Origin: Triparma columacea
Taxonomy: Eukaryota; Sar; Bolidophyceae; Parmales; Triparmaceae
Reading direction: 5' to 3'
DNA: 54,705 nt
Assembly: GCA_030267965.1 (NCBI GenBank)
Contig: BRYA01000009.1
Coordinates: 7,890-62,594, forward strand
Positions 1 to 9,209 of this stretch are shown here, one piece after another. Position 1 is the first letter of the stretch; every line of letters begins with the position of its first letter. The notes under the pieces are model-generated. The model saw only the letters and a program-made list of their open reading frames with translations. It did not search any database and was not told the DNA's origin. The position numbers were made by a program, and so were the translations under genes.

Positions 1-47
1 CCCCCCCCCCCCCCCACCCCACCCCACCCCACCCCCTCAACCCTCAC

Positions 48-655
48 CTCTGCCCTCTCTTCTGTTGCATGGTGATTTGGTGTAGTTGTTTCTGTGTCCT
101 CTGCAGGGTCCTAACCCTCCCCGAACCTCCGCCCTCCCCCCCCCCCTTTATCATCCCGTCCTCCCCCACCTCTGCGTCCGGGTAGTATTCCTCGCCAACG
201 CCCAAAGCGCTGGGGTCGTAGGCGGGGGTGTAGCTGCCGTAGCTGAAGAAACCGTACTCGTCACCGGCGCTCGGCTGCCGGGAGAGGTTGGACGTGGAAC
301 CATCCCTGCGCAACGACCTCTTGGGGGAGACGAGGATTGAGGGGGGGGTCAAGTTTTGGTCAAGGCTCATGTTGGCGACATCTCCAAGGGTGCTGCTGCT
401 GGTGTTGGCGCCGGGGGATTTCGCCCGCCGGTTGTTGGTGCCGCTGAGGTGGTTACTGCTGATGTGACCGCTGAGGTGGCCGCTGAGGTGGCCGCTGAGG
501 TGGCCGCTAAGCAAGGTGTCCCTACTACCCTTCCCATCTCTCCCCTTCCCCTCTCTAAGTTCTCTAATCTCCTTAGCCTTCTTGTATATCATCCCGTCTG
601 TAAACTGTTGGAATAGGTAGGTGGAGTCTGCGCTGGAGTGGGTGACAGTTTGCAT
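48..655 (-). CDS. Unknown Ser/Gly-rich protein, 5' exon only (partial, runs off left edge)
   Basis: I do not recognise this protein. The first ATG on the minus strand is at 655. The frame stays open to a good donor (GAG|GTGAGG) whose last exon base is 48, so the rest lies beyond the left edge. About 202 residues are visible: a moderately conserved-looking start (STYLFQQFTDGMIYKKAKE), then a short array of SGHL units encoded by 12-bp repeats around 450-513, then a low-complexity Ser/Pro stretch with phosphosite-like runs (SPKRSLRRDGSTSNLSRQPS) and a Tyr-rich patch (YGFFSYGSYTPAYDPS). There is no signal peptide or membrane segment. The basic RRxS/T spacing suggests kinase regulation, which is inference only. 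The intron beyond the donor opens with a G-rich GGGGT repeat, seen as CCCCA on the plus strand at 1-35. Confidence 0.55.
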
Positions 656-1195
656 GTTGAAAGAGTTCAAAGAATTTGAAGAATTTGACAGTGAAAGTAT
701 TGAGGATTTTGTTGGATACGTAAATGTGAGTCTTGGAGGTTTTCTGCGATACGTGGGATGATTTTTGGGTAATGAGTGATTGGTGAGTTATAGAATAGAG
801 TGAATTTGTGGTGTGGAATATTCGTATAAGATATCTGAAGGCATTTTAGTCCATTTTAGTCCATCTCGGGAATCAGGCAGTCAACAGGCAGCTCAAAATA
901 ATAGTCTTTATGCGGATAAATTAGGGAAATACAATCCATAACAATACACAACAATACACAACAATACACAGGAATAATTGTACTTACCCATGCTCCTCAG
1001 TAAGCAGAGATATCTCTAAAGGAGCAGGAACAAGCTCCATCCATGCTTTTGCTGAAGAAACTGGCGGAGGATCTGAGATCTAATTCATTCCAGATTCCAG
1101 TTCCATTGTATCCACACGTAAAAAAAGAAATAAAACCCGTGATTTTCCCTCCAATCTTCATACATTTTGTGTTTTTGTTTCAACTGTTTCTTCGT
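656..1195. other. Intergenic, no gene seen
   Basis: This stretch lies between the unknown gene (start 655, minus) and the stop of the first MYND gene (1196, minus). It is AT-rich relative to the genes and holds only short direct repeats: ACAATACACA three times at 941-970 and a repeated CATTTTAGTC near 842-862. No credible ORF or RNA gene was found. It probably contains the promoter of the left-edge gene and the 3' flank of the MYND gene. Confidence 0.5.
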
Positions 1196-2368
1196 TCACT
1201 TCTTCTTACCCCTACCATTCTTGCCCTTCTTCCCCTTCTTGCCGTTCTTCCCCGTCGCAGCTGCTCCTTCCGCTACTCCCGCACCTGCTCCTTCTGCTAC
1301 TCCCACATCCGCTCCTACCGCCGCCACTCCCTTCCCTGTCTTGGATCTTTTCTTGACCATTGCCTCACTCTCCCCCCTTTCGTTCAGCGGTCCCGTGCAT
1401 TGCACCTTGTGCTCCCTCCAGTGCTCGAGCTGGCACTCCTTCGAGCAGTAAGCGACAGTGCGGCAGGGACACATTAGGAGCTTGTCGCGCTCCTTGGCAG
1501 TTAGAGCCTCGCAAACAAAGCAGCAGAAGGGACGGCCTTGAAGGTAATGTTTCGTGATGTTGGCGATTATAGGATCGCGATAGGAAGGAGGGGCTAAATC
1601 AAATTTGTCTTGAACTACGTCAGAATCGGGCTTTCCGAGTTGAAGAAATGTCACGAACATCTTTATTGCGACATCTCTAGTAAGCTCAGGTAAAAAATCT
1701 CCTTTGCACGCTCTGAGGCACAACCTAAACACAATATCCACGTCGTTGGTGGTTACAATAGCACCGCGTGTGAGAAACAGCCTGACTATGTCGTGTTCTC
1801 CATCACTGAAAGCACCAGTAAGTGGTGAAAGAACACGTCCGTTAGGGTCAACCACTGTCTTGTTCACATTTGCTCCATGATCGAGAAGAGCCATGGCCTG
1901 ATCAATGTGTCCATTTGCAGTAGCAGTCATTAAAAGGTTGGAAACGCGATTCGCCAACCCATCGAGTCGTAGGTCCATGTCATGGTCAAGTCCATGTTCT
2001 AAGAGCAATCTCAAGATTGTTGAATTGTTTGTGTTAGTCGTTGACATACCAGCGGCGATGAACATGGCTTCGTTGTTGTCGAAACCGGCGTCTAAAGTAA
2101 GCTTAACCATCTCAACATTATCGTGAAGAGAGGCGATTGAGAGGAGTGAGGCTACGTCCCATTTCTTATCAACATGCTTTGTATAAGCGCCTAACAAAAC
2201 CTCAGGACCATGTTCCTTGGCATACCCCTTGATGCGATCCCAGTCTTGGTCACGAGCCCAGTCCAAGCACAACTGCTGACCGTCTGTCAAATCGTCCCAA
2301 CTACATACTGTCACATTTGTGGTCTCTGATGAATTGTGTGCCGACTGTAACTCTGATTGTGATTCCAT
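1196..2368 (-). CDS. Ankyrin-repeat protein with C-terminal MYND zinc finger (copy A)
   Basis: A 390-residue intronless protein. The ATG at 2368 is chosen because it aligns with the start of the neighbouring paralogue. A helical ankyrin-like region (about 45-230) contains typical LLLEHGLDHDMD and ALLDHGANVNK units. A MYND finger follows at about 282-324, with the expected Cys/His ladder: C-x2-C, C-x-C, YCSKECQ, HW, H and a final C. The tail is Ala/Gly then Lys-rich (GKKGKKGKNGRGKKK), probably a nucleic-acid or nucleolar contact. MYND fingers bind short proline-containing partner motifs, and ankyrin-MYND proteins are expanded in heterokont algae. Partner and pathway are unknown. Its twin lies immediately upstream on the same strand. 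Confidence 0.85.
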   Translation of the reverse strand: MESQSELQSAHNSSETTNVTVCSWDDLTDGQQLCLDWARDQDWDRIKGYAKEHGPEVLLGAYTKHVDKKWDVASLLSIASLHDNVEMVKLTLDAGFDNNEAMFIAAGMSTTNTNNSTILRLLLEHGLDHDMDLRLDGLANRVSNLLMTATANGHIDQAMALLDHGANVNKTVVDPNGRVLSPLTGAFSDGEHDIVRLFLTRGAIVTTNDVDIVFRLCLRACKGDFLPELTRDVAIKMFVTFLQLGKPDSDVVQDKFDLAPPSYRDPIIANITKHYLQGRPFCCFVCEALTAKERDKLLMCPCRTVAYCSKECQLEHWREHKVQCTGPLNERGESEAMVKKRSKTGKGVAAVGADVGVAEGAGAGVAEGAAATGKNGKKGKKGKNGRGKKK

Positions 2369-2651
2369 TTTTGAGCAGTTAGCGAACCTACCCCAAGTGT
2401 AAGTCAATAGCGGGAAATTACGATGTGAAATTTATCAACAAAAAGCCTTTCAAGCTACTCCACTTAGGCAGAAGTGTTGTGCACCAACGAAGTTTCTCTT
2501 GGGAATCTTGGAAGCTGCTGGAGGGGCAAAATTAGTTGGAGAAATATTAAATTGTTCATTCTCACGCCAATCGCAATAAAAAATGAGCAATTTGATGTAC
2601 ATCGGATTCTGAAAAATTGCTTATAGCCGCCGCATTACTGTATTGTTTCGT

Positions 2652-3812
2652 TCACTTCTTCTTACCCCTATTATTCTTGCCCTTCTTCCCCTTCTTGCCA
2701 TTCTTCCCCGTCGCAACTGCTCCTTCCGCTACTCCCACATCCGCTCCTCCCCCCTTCATCCCCTTCCCTGTCTTGGATCTTTTCTTGACCATTGCCTCAC
2801 TCTCCCCCCTTTCGTTCAGCGGTCCCGCGCACTGCACCCTGTGCTCCCTCCAGTGCTTGACCTGGCACTCCTTCGAGCAGTAGGCGACGTTGCGACAGGG
2901 ACACATTAGGAGCTTGTTGCGCTCCTTGGCAGTTAGAGCCTCGCAAACCGAGCAGCAGAAGGGACGGCCTCGAAGGTAATGTTTCGTGATGTTGACGATT
3001 ATAGGATCGCGATAGGAAGGATCGCGAGAGTAATAATTGAATTTGTCTCGAACTACGTCGGAATCGGGCTTTCCGAGATGAAGAAATGTTACGAACATCT
3101 TTATTGCGACATCTCTACTAAGCTCAGGGTGTTCTCCGTTGCACGCTTTGATGCAACGACCAAAAAATTTAAACACGTCGCCGGTGGTTGGGATAGCACC
3201 GCGCGCGAAAAGCAGCCTGCATATGTCGAGTTGTCCGTTAAAGAGAGTACAAGTGAGTGGTGAAAGTGCATCTCCATTAGTGTGAACCATTATTTTGTTC
3301 ACATTTGCTCCATGATCGAGAAGTGCTATGGCCTGATCAATGTGTCCCACATTAGCAGCAAGCATCAAAAAGTTGGAAAAGCCTTTTACCAACCCTTCGA
3401 CTCGTAGGTCCATATTAGGGTCAAGTCCATGTTCTAAGAGCAATCTCAAGATTGTTGAATTGTCACTTTTCCTCATTGATATACCTGCGGCCCTGTACAT
3501 GGCTTCCTTGTTGTTGAAGCCGGCCGCTAAGGTAAGCTTGACCATCTCAACATTATCGTGAAGAGCGGCGATTGAGAGGACTGAAACTACCATCCATTGC
3601 TCATCAACATGCATTGTATAAAAGCCTAACAAAACCTCAGGACCATGTTCCTTGGCATACCCCTTGATGCGATCCCAGTCTTGTTCCCAAGCCCATTTCA
3701 AGCACAACTGCTGACCGTCTGTCAAATCGTCCAAACTAGATACTGTCACATTTGTGGTCTCTGATGAATTGTGTGACGATGGTTGACGATGGACCTCTGT
3801 TAGTGATTCCAT
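2652..3812 (-). CDS. Ankyrin-repeat protein with C-terminal MYND zinc finger (copy B)
   Basis: A 386-residue paralogue of the downstream gene with the same layout: N-terminal DDLTDGQQLCLKWAWEQDW block, ankyrin-like repeats (LLLEHGLDPNMD, ALLDHGANVNK) and a MYND finger at about 286-328 with all expected Cys/His residues (one change is CFVC to CSVC, keeping the ligands). The Lys-rich tail is eight residues shorter. The first ATG of the frame (3812) is the start. Differences are scattered and the frame is intact, so both copies look functional. The divergent spacer to the ZNHIT3-like gene (3813-4078) would hold a two-way promoter. Confidence 0.85.
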   Translation of the reverse strand: MESLTEVHRQPSSHNSSETTNVTVSSLDDLTDGQQLCLKWAWEQDWDRIKGYAKEHGPEVLLGFYTMHVDEQWMVVSVLSIAALHDNVEMVKLTLAAGFNNKEAMYRAAGISMRKSDNSTILRLLLEHGLDPNMDLRVEGLVKGFSNFLMLAANVGHIDQAIALLDHGANVNKIMVHTNGDALSPLTCTLFNGQLDICRLLFARGAIPTTGDVFKFFGRCIKACNGEHPELSRDVAIKMFVTFLHLGKPDSDVVRDKFNYYSRDPSYRDPIIVNITKHYLRGRPFCCSVCEALTAKERNKLLMCPCRNVAYCSKECQVKHWREHRVQCAGPLNERGESEAMVKKRSKTGKGMKGGGADVGVAEGAVATGKNGKKGKKGKNNRGKKK

Positions 3813-4078
3813 TTTGAGCAGTTAGCGAACCTACCCCAAGTGTAAGTTTATAGCGGCAAATTACGATGTGAAAGTGATCAACAAAGCCTTCAAGCTACTC
3901 CACACAGGCAGAAGTGTCGTGTGGGTGCTGATATTGAAGTCCAACAAACAATCGGACTCCTTCCTTTCCTTTCCGATCCTTTTTCTCCTCCTACCATTTT
4001 TTATCTTGTTTGGCAGCTTTTCTCCGCTTTGCGAATAAATAGGCACATATTTGTAGAATACCTATCATATATATAAAA

Positions 4079-5002
4079 ATGACTATAACGAAATTGAAGA
4101 ACAAGAACGGTCATAAAGGCCAAAATAAAGCCACAAATACATCCTCACAAACCGCAAAGAATAACCCTCACAAGAACAACAAGTCAAACAATAAACGCTC
4201 GAATAAACCCTCTAAGAAGCCTACCAACTTATGTTTCGTCTGTAAGGACCCGAAAAACGTAGTAAAGTACAAGTGTCCAAAGTGTTTCTCCCCCTACTGC
4301 TCCCTGGCGTGTTTCAAGTCTCACAAGGGCACCCCCCAGTGCGTCGCCGTAAACGTCCCCTCCCGCTCTTCCCTCGGCTCATCTTTCCCACCCCCGAACC
4401 CCGCCGTCTCCGCCTCCATGTTATCCCACGCCCTCAGCCGTCGGCAAGTCTCTGACTCCGTCTCAGTCGGGGATGATGACGGCTCCGCCCTCCACTCCTT
4501 AACGAGGGAAAACATGGACAGGCTGGACGGGAGCGCGTGGCTTAAGGGTGAGCTTGCCGACGCTGGCCTTCGGCACCTTCTCCTAGCAATCGAGACTGCC
4601 CCTGACAGGGGTAAGGCTTTGCACGCGGCTCTGAACGGGGAGAAGTACGGACCAAGGTTGAAGGGATTCGTAGATAGAATGCTGGTGGAGGCGGGCGTAC
4701 TTGAAGACGAGGGGGGTGGGAGGTTCGTACTGGGGGGGGGGGGGGGGGAGGTACTAGACAAGGAGAGGGAACTACTGAGGAGGTTGACGGGGGGGGGAGG
4801 GGGGGTTGATGGTAATAAGGGGGAGGGGGGAGGAGAGGGAGAGGATACTATTGAGGGGGGGGATAAGGGTAAGGATGACAATGCCGATGATGAAGATGAT
4901 GAAGATGATGATGAAGATGAAGATGAAGATGAAGATGAAGATGATGCAAGCAGCGGTGCAAATGCCCCTGCAGAGAACAATACCAATGCCAGTACCTGTT
5001 AG
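4079..5002 (+). CDS. HIT-type zinc finger protein, ZNHIT3/Hit1-like box C/D snoRNP assembly factor
   Basis: A 307-residue intronless protein. A basic Asn/Lys-rich head (1-48) precedes a HIT zinc finger at 52-88: C52, C55, C66, C69, C74, C78, H82, C88, with the diagnostic KYKCPKC...YCSLACFKSHK. A helical region (about 150-205: WLKGELADAGLRHLLLAI, GFVDRMLVEAG) resembles the C-terminal part of ZNHIT3, which with NUFIP stabilises SNU13/15.5K during box C/D snoRNP assembly. The last about 50 residues are an Asp/Glu run. A 17-base G run (4732-4748) sits inside the frame and encodes glycine. A TATATATAAAA string lies directly before the ATG, too close to act as its TATA box. It ends 58 bp from the convergent sulfotransferase stop. 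Confidence 0.75.
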   Translation: MTITKLKNKNGHKGQNKATNTSSQTAKNNPHKNNKSNNKRSNKPSKKPTNLCFVCKDPKNVVKYKCPKCFSPYCSLACFKSHKGTPQCVAVNVPSRSSLGSSFPPPNPAVSASMLSHALSRRQVSDSVSVGDDDGSALHSLTRENMDRLDGSAWLKGELADAGLRHLLLAIETAPDRGKALHAALNGEKYGPRLKGFVDRMLVEAGVLEDEGGGRFVLGGGGGEVLDKERELLRRLTGGGGGVDGNKGEGGGEGEDTIEGGDKGKDDNADDEDDEDDDEDEDEDEDEDDASSGANAPAENNTNASTC

Positions 5003-5060
5003 ATTTTTGTTGTTGAAAACCAAAATTTGCATTTACTTAAAAGGCCGAAATTATGACGTC

Positions 5061-6234
5061 TCAAGAGAAGTCAAAGAAATCAAATTCTCCTCCTCTGTTC
5101 TCCTCATTGTGTTTTTTCATGATGGTTTCAATGTCAGTCTCCGACATCTTTTTCCTCCACGCCCCCTTCTCCCCTTTTCGAATGTGGTTCTTCTTAACCG
5201 GCAGGCCCTTTTCCAACTTCTTCTTGTCCAAGGATTGGAAATTCTTCTTCATCTTGTTGAAGCTGGTTCCCTCCACGGTCTTGTCGATGACGTCCCCAAC
5301 GCACTCGACCCCGATGAACTCACAAACCTTAATGATGACGTCCCTTGGGTTTTCCTTGAACTCCTCAAACGTGACCCACAGTATGTTCCCGGCCCCCTTG
5401 CTCCACTCCCTCCTCCAACCCCTATGCCAATCCCAGAAGCAGCCGGACTCGACCTTGCCCTTGACGAAGAGCTCGCTGAGAAAATGCGAGAAGGGTCCCC
5501 CGTACATGAACGCCGGTATGTCCCGGGAGTGGTTCCACATGCTCACTGCAGTGTCTGCGGGGTTACGGCTGACGACGATTATCTTGGCGCCTTCGGTGGC
5601 GGGCGACTTCCAAGGTGCTAGGTGTGCGGGCGCGTGCGTCTTGATGACGCGCCTGTCCGTGAAGTCGTTCACGGTACCGTTCGACCAGTTCGTCTTGAAG
5701 GCCTCAAGTCCAAACTTTGTCGCTATTAGCTCAGCCCAAGGGGAACCTGCCATGGGGTCGAGGACGTCGTTGCCTTTGTTGAGGAGGGTCAGGACGATCT
5801 GCTGCATTAGGGTGGTGCCGCACTTTGGGAAGGTGGCAATCACAATGTCCGAGGGTAAAAGAGGGAGGGTGCGGAGGGAGTCAATTGGTCCTGGGGCGGC
5901 GAACGGGGGGTACCTACATTGAAGGGGGGGATAAGTGGTGTGAGCGATGATTATTTCGATAATTCCCCTTTGTCGGTTCGTGTTTATCCTAATTTCATCC
6001 CATGGGTATGTCGGAAGAGATGTCGCACGATAATTCCCCTTTGTCGGTTCGTGTTTATCCTAATTTCATCCCAAGGGCATGTCGGAAGACAAGTCCAAGA
6101 GGCTTCACTTACACTATTCCCTCATAAAGGGAGCTTGCGTATCCGGAGAGACATTGCCAGTTATACTTGTATGCGTAATAACGGGAAACCAAGTTCGGAA
6201 TGAACGTCGAAGAGATGAAGAGAGCAACTTCCAT
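5061..6234 (-). CDS. PAPS-dependent sulfotransferase (two exons)
   Basis: Exons 6234-6113 and 5913-5061 give 324 residues. The main exon has no in-frame ATG. Extending it to an acceptor at 5914-5915 and joining a short upstream exon ending at a GTAAGT donor restores a start (MEVALFISSTFI) and a sulfotransferase-like lead-in (YEGIVYPP). Hallmarks: 5'-phosphosulfate loop FPKCGTT (69-75, following DIVIAT), catalytic-base His in KTHAP (about 134), 3'-phosphate motif VVSRNPADTAVS (about 154-165) and a C-terminal RKGEKGAWRKK, the RKGxxGDWK-type motif with Asp replaced by Ala. The family moves sulfate from PAPS to alcohols, sterols or sugars; the acceptor is unknown. The hydrophobic N-terminus could be a membrane anchor. 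The intron holds a 71-bp tandem duplication. Confidence 0.8.
5958..6090. repeat. 71-bp direct tandem duplication inside the sulfotransferase intron
   Basis: GATAATTCCCCTTTGTCGGT starts at 5958 and again at 6029. The copies stay nearly identical through ATGTCGGAAGA, with only a few differences (CATGGGTATG versus CAAGGGCATG). The unit is not a multiple of three and lies wholly between the proposed splice sites (5914-6112), which supports an intronic position. Confidence 0.9.
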
Positions 6235-6441
6235 GATGGGCCTCAATTTGTGTGCTTCCGGGGTGCTTGGGAAGGGAAGTTCAAACACTGAGGGCCGGAT
6301 TTACGTTGCGCGGGGGGGAGAATATAAAAGAGTGTTTTTAATCGTAATCTGCTAGAATTTTTAAATTACGTTGCAGGTGCAGACGCAGGGAATGCAGAAG
6401 TAGCCAAAATCTGCCATTTTCCCTTGCCCCCCCCTTCCCTC

Positions 6442-9025
6442 ATGAGCTCCTCCTTGATAAACGACGCAATCCTCACATACCTCCGGCAAACCGCTCAACA
6501 TACTGCTCACGATGCTCTCTCGTTGTGTTTCGCAGAGGGCGGAGCGCCAGAAGCAGCTGAGTCCAACAGAAGCGGCGCGACCTCCGAGAGCTTAGTGGGG
6601 AATGGTGCCCCTGTTGATGGTATTGGTGATATAGTATTGTGGGGAATTGGAAAGAGTGGCTTGGAAGATGCGTTGTCCAATTTTTGGGTACGTTGTGTCG
6701 TTATATTTGGTGTAATCAGCACCGTCATCCGTATCCCCCATTTTACATCCACAAATTTAACCCTCCTCACCCTACCTCTCGCCAAATCATCCCCCGAAAA
6801 CAGAACAAAATAAGAGCCATCACCATACAACAACAACAACTACCGAATACGTCCGCCCACTTTGACCTAAATCTCCTCCTAACCCTGGTGTACATTCATG
6901 TCTTCCTCGACCTCGTCTCCCTCAAGGATTCCGCCGGCGCAATAAGGGTCAGGGACAAGTACTTCAAACTCGTAAAGCAGTGGTACCCTTTCATTGACGA
7001 GCTGAGGGCGATAGACGTAGAGAGAGAGGTGGAGACTGGGGGACTAGATGAAAACTTGGCCAAGATAAAGGACCTTAGGGTCAAGGTGGCGGAGGCCAAG
7101 AGGTAAGTAAACGAAACAGTGACACGCAGCCAACACACCACCTTCTAGTGATGATCAATACACAGCCTTCTTACGACTCGCTTCACTCGTCACTCGTCGC
7201 TCAGGGACCACGACCAACACCAATCAATGTACACCCAGCTCCTAGCCTCCAAGGTTCCACCCGGGGAGTACGGTTCTAAGCTCTCTGCCAAGATTCACTC
7301 CCAGAAGCAGACCTTGAACTCTCTCGTCAAGGCCCTCGAAGGGGAGCTCAAGAACCTCAAGGGCCTCGAGATTACTGCCGGCCTCCGATGCCAAAGGGGC
7401 GTCGTTGGCATGACCCCCCGTTCCTACGCCCTCCTTCAGGAGGTTGTCCGTGACCACCGCATCGCCCCCATTACCGCCATCGTATATTCCCGGTGCATTA
7501 TCGACGTCTCTGGAAAGTCTGTGTCGAGCTACAAGACATCGGACATGGAGCTGAACACCCCTAACCCGCTCATGAAGATAGGGGGAGAGTATGGGCACCC
7601 GGACTGGAGCGACAGGTTCTCCGAGGCCCTGCTAGGCAGCATTAGGAAGATCTCGGCCGTGCAGAGGGAGAACGAGGTCCTTTCGTACCCACCCTCGGAG
7701 AAGGACAAAATAAGGCGCGGCATTAAAACATTTCCGGGCCCGGCAGCTTACGACCAAATGGATGGGCCCTTCAACCCGAGCATATGCGTGGGTACGGTCG
7801 CCACCAAGTCGGTTAGGCTGAATGGCGAGGGGGGGGTCGAGGTGGAGGGGAGGGACGTCAGTAAGGTAAAGGTTAGCCCGAGCACCATGTATATTGCGGC
7901 CGGAGGGGAGGGGGTGAGGGTGTGGAAGGTTGGGGATAAGGAGGACGAGGTGAGAAGGGGAGGAGCAGAACGGAGCGGCGACATCATTTAAAGGCGATCC
8001 TAAATGACAATAACCACCACGCCATTAACGCAACCCTTTCACTTCTCTTGTACCATCACAGGAGGGTCGGGCATTCGTGGGTCACTCAGGGAACGTTTAC
8101 GACCTCTCCTGGCACCCTGCGTCCCGGCACTTCCTGTCTGGGGGATCTGACTGCGCCGTGCACCTGTGGGATTCCACGCTCCCTCCCATGTCCCCCACCA
8201 ACAAGGCTGTGGCGCCGATCGCGAGCTACCACAACGACGGGGCCGTCTACGGGGTGGCGTACGGGACCGGGGGGTACTACTGGGCGAGCTGCGGGGAGGC
8301 GGGGGGCAGGATGTGGGTGGAGGACAGGAGCGGACCGGTGAGGATGTTCACGGGACACACGGGGGCAGTGAACGACATATCCTTCCACCCAAACTCCAGC
8401 TACGTGGCGACTAGCAGCGACGACTGCACGGTCAGGATCTGGGACATACACTCAGCCAACTGCGTGAGGATACTGACGGGCTTTTACGGTGGGGTTGGGG
8501 AGTTTGCTTGGAGTCCTGATGGGAGGAGGTGAGGGGGGGGGGGGGGTGGGGGGGGAGCGAAGCGAACGGCTGGCGAAGCTTTGAAGTACAAACCGGTATG
8601 CGCCTCTCGTCACCTTACTTCGCCCTAACTATTTTCTTGATTCGCTTTGCTCATCGTAGTATCGCCGCTGCAGACGCCAAGGGGATCGTCTCGGTATTCG
8701 ATATCGGGGAGGGCCGAAAAGTGTCTGAGCTCCCAGCCTCAGATTCCGACCCCTACATTTACTCTCTCATGTACTCCCCTTGCAGCTCCGCACTAGCCAC
8801 GGGGAGCAAGGGCGGGATCAAGATATACGACGTTAGGGGAGAGGAGAGGAAAGTTATCAAGGAGGTGAGTTGGGTTGGCGAGTGAGAGGTTATAGACAAG
8901 GCCCTCCTTTCCATTCTCACCTTCCCCCTCCCCTTCGTCTTGACCAGTTTGACACAAAGGTAGAGATTATGGATTTGGTTTGGACTAAGGGGAACGTCAT
9001 TGTCGGTGGGGGGAGGATTGGGTAA
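6442..9025 (+). CDS. TAF5: TFIID subunit TAF5 (WD40 protein), six exons
   Basis: Exons 6442-6687, 6804-7102, 7205-7949, 8062-8528, 8660-8864 and 8948-9025 join in phase to about 679 residues. A LisH-like helix (INDAILTYLRQTAQHTAHDA) opens the protein, as in TAF5. The exon 2/3 region matches the TAF5 N-terminal helical domain (LLLTLVYIHVFLDLVS, then a glycine-bearing helix). From about residue 400 come WD40 repeats with GH/WD signatures: VGHSGNVYDLSWHP, TGHTGAVNDISFHPNSSYVAT, TVRIWDIHSANCVRI, the last two very TAF5-like. The end (FDTKVEIMDLVWTKGNVIVG) matches the family C-terminus. TAF5 is a scaffold of TFIID and SAGA in RNA polymerase II initiation. It is a little shorter than the human and yeast proteins. 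It diverges from the sulfotransferase across about 200 bp. The exact exon 1/2 junction is the least certain. Confidence 0.85.
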
Positions 9026-9209
9026 GGGGGGGGAAGGGCTAAAGCGGTGGGGTGGGGGAGAAGAGAAGCAAACGTGAGAAGTCTAGATCGCACCCTTTAT
9101 ATTTCAATTACCACGTATATTATTGCTACGTTGTTGGGTATGTTTATCTTGTTCGTCGCGCCGATTCCCAAACGTCCAATTGCGCAAACTTGTTGTGTTC
9201 CAAATTGCA

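Larger units (their letters stand above)
1191..3925. repeat. Tandem segmental duplication carrying two ankyrin/MYND genes and their promoters
   Basis: Two head-to-tail copies of about 1.3 kb: roughly 1191-2490 and 2647-3925. Similarity starts just past the stop codons (TTCGTTCACTTCTTCTTACC in both) and continues through the genes into the upstream DNA. There, the same sequence beginning CCCCAAGTGTAAGT and continuing with TTACGATGTGAAA and CAAGCTACTCCAC occurs at about 2391-2470 and 3834-3905. The promoters were therefore copied with the coding regions. A unique spacer of about 150 bp separates the copies. Confidence 0.85.

Noticed and set aside
1..40. CCCCA repeats at the left edge looked telomere-like.
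   Set aside because: Stramenopile telomeres are usually TTAGGG-type, and here the repeat follows a splice donor on the minus strand, so it is an intronic microsatellite.
4321..4986. Minus-strand frame with a long poly-Ser run opposite the ZNHIT3-like gene.
   Set aside because: It is the reverse complement of the GAT/GAA acidic tail. No independent features.
5892..6060. Direct upstream extension of the sulfotransferase main exon to a TAG near 6060.
   Set aside because: No ATG is in that extension and it crosses a non-triplet 71-bp repeat. The spliced model with a GTAAGT donor gives a start and family-like sequence instead.
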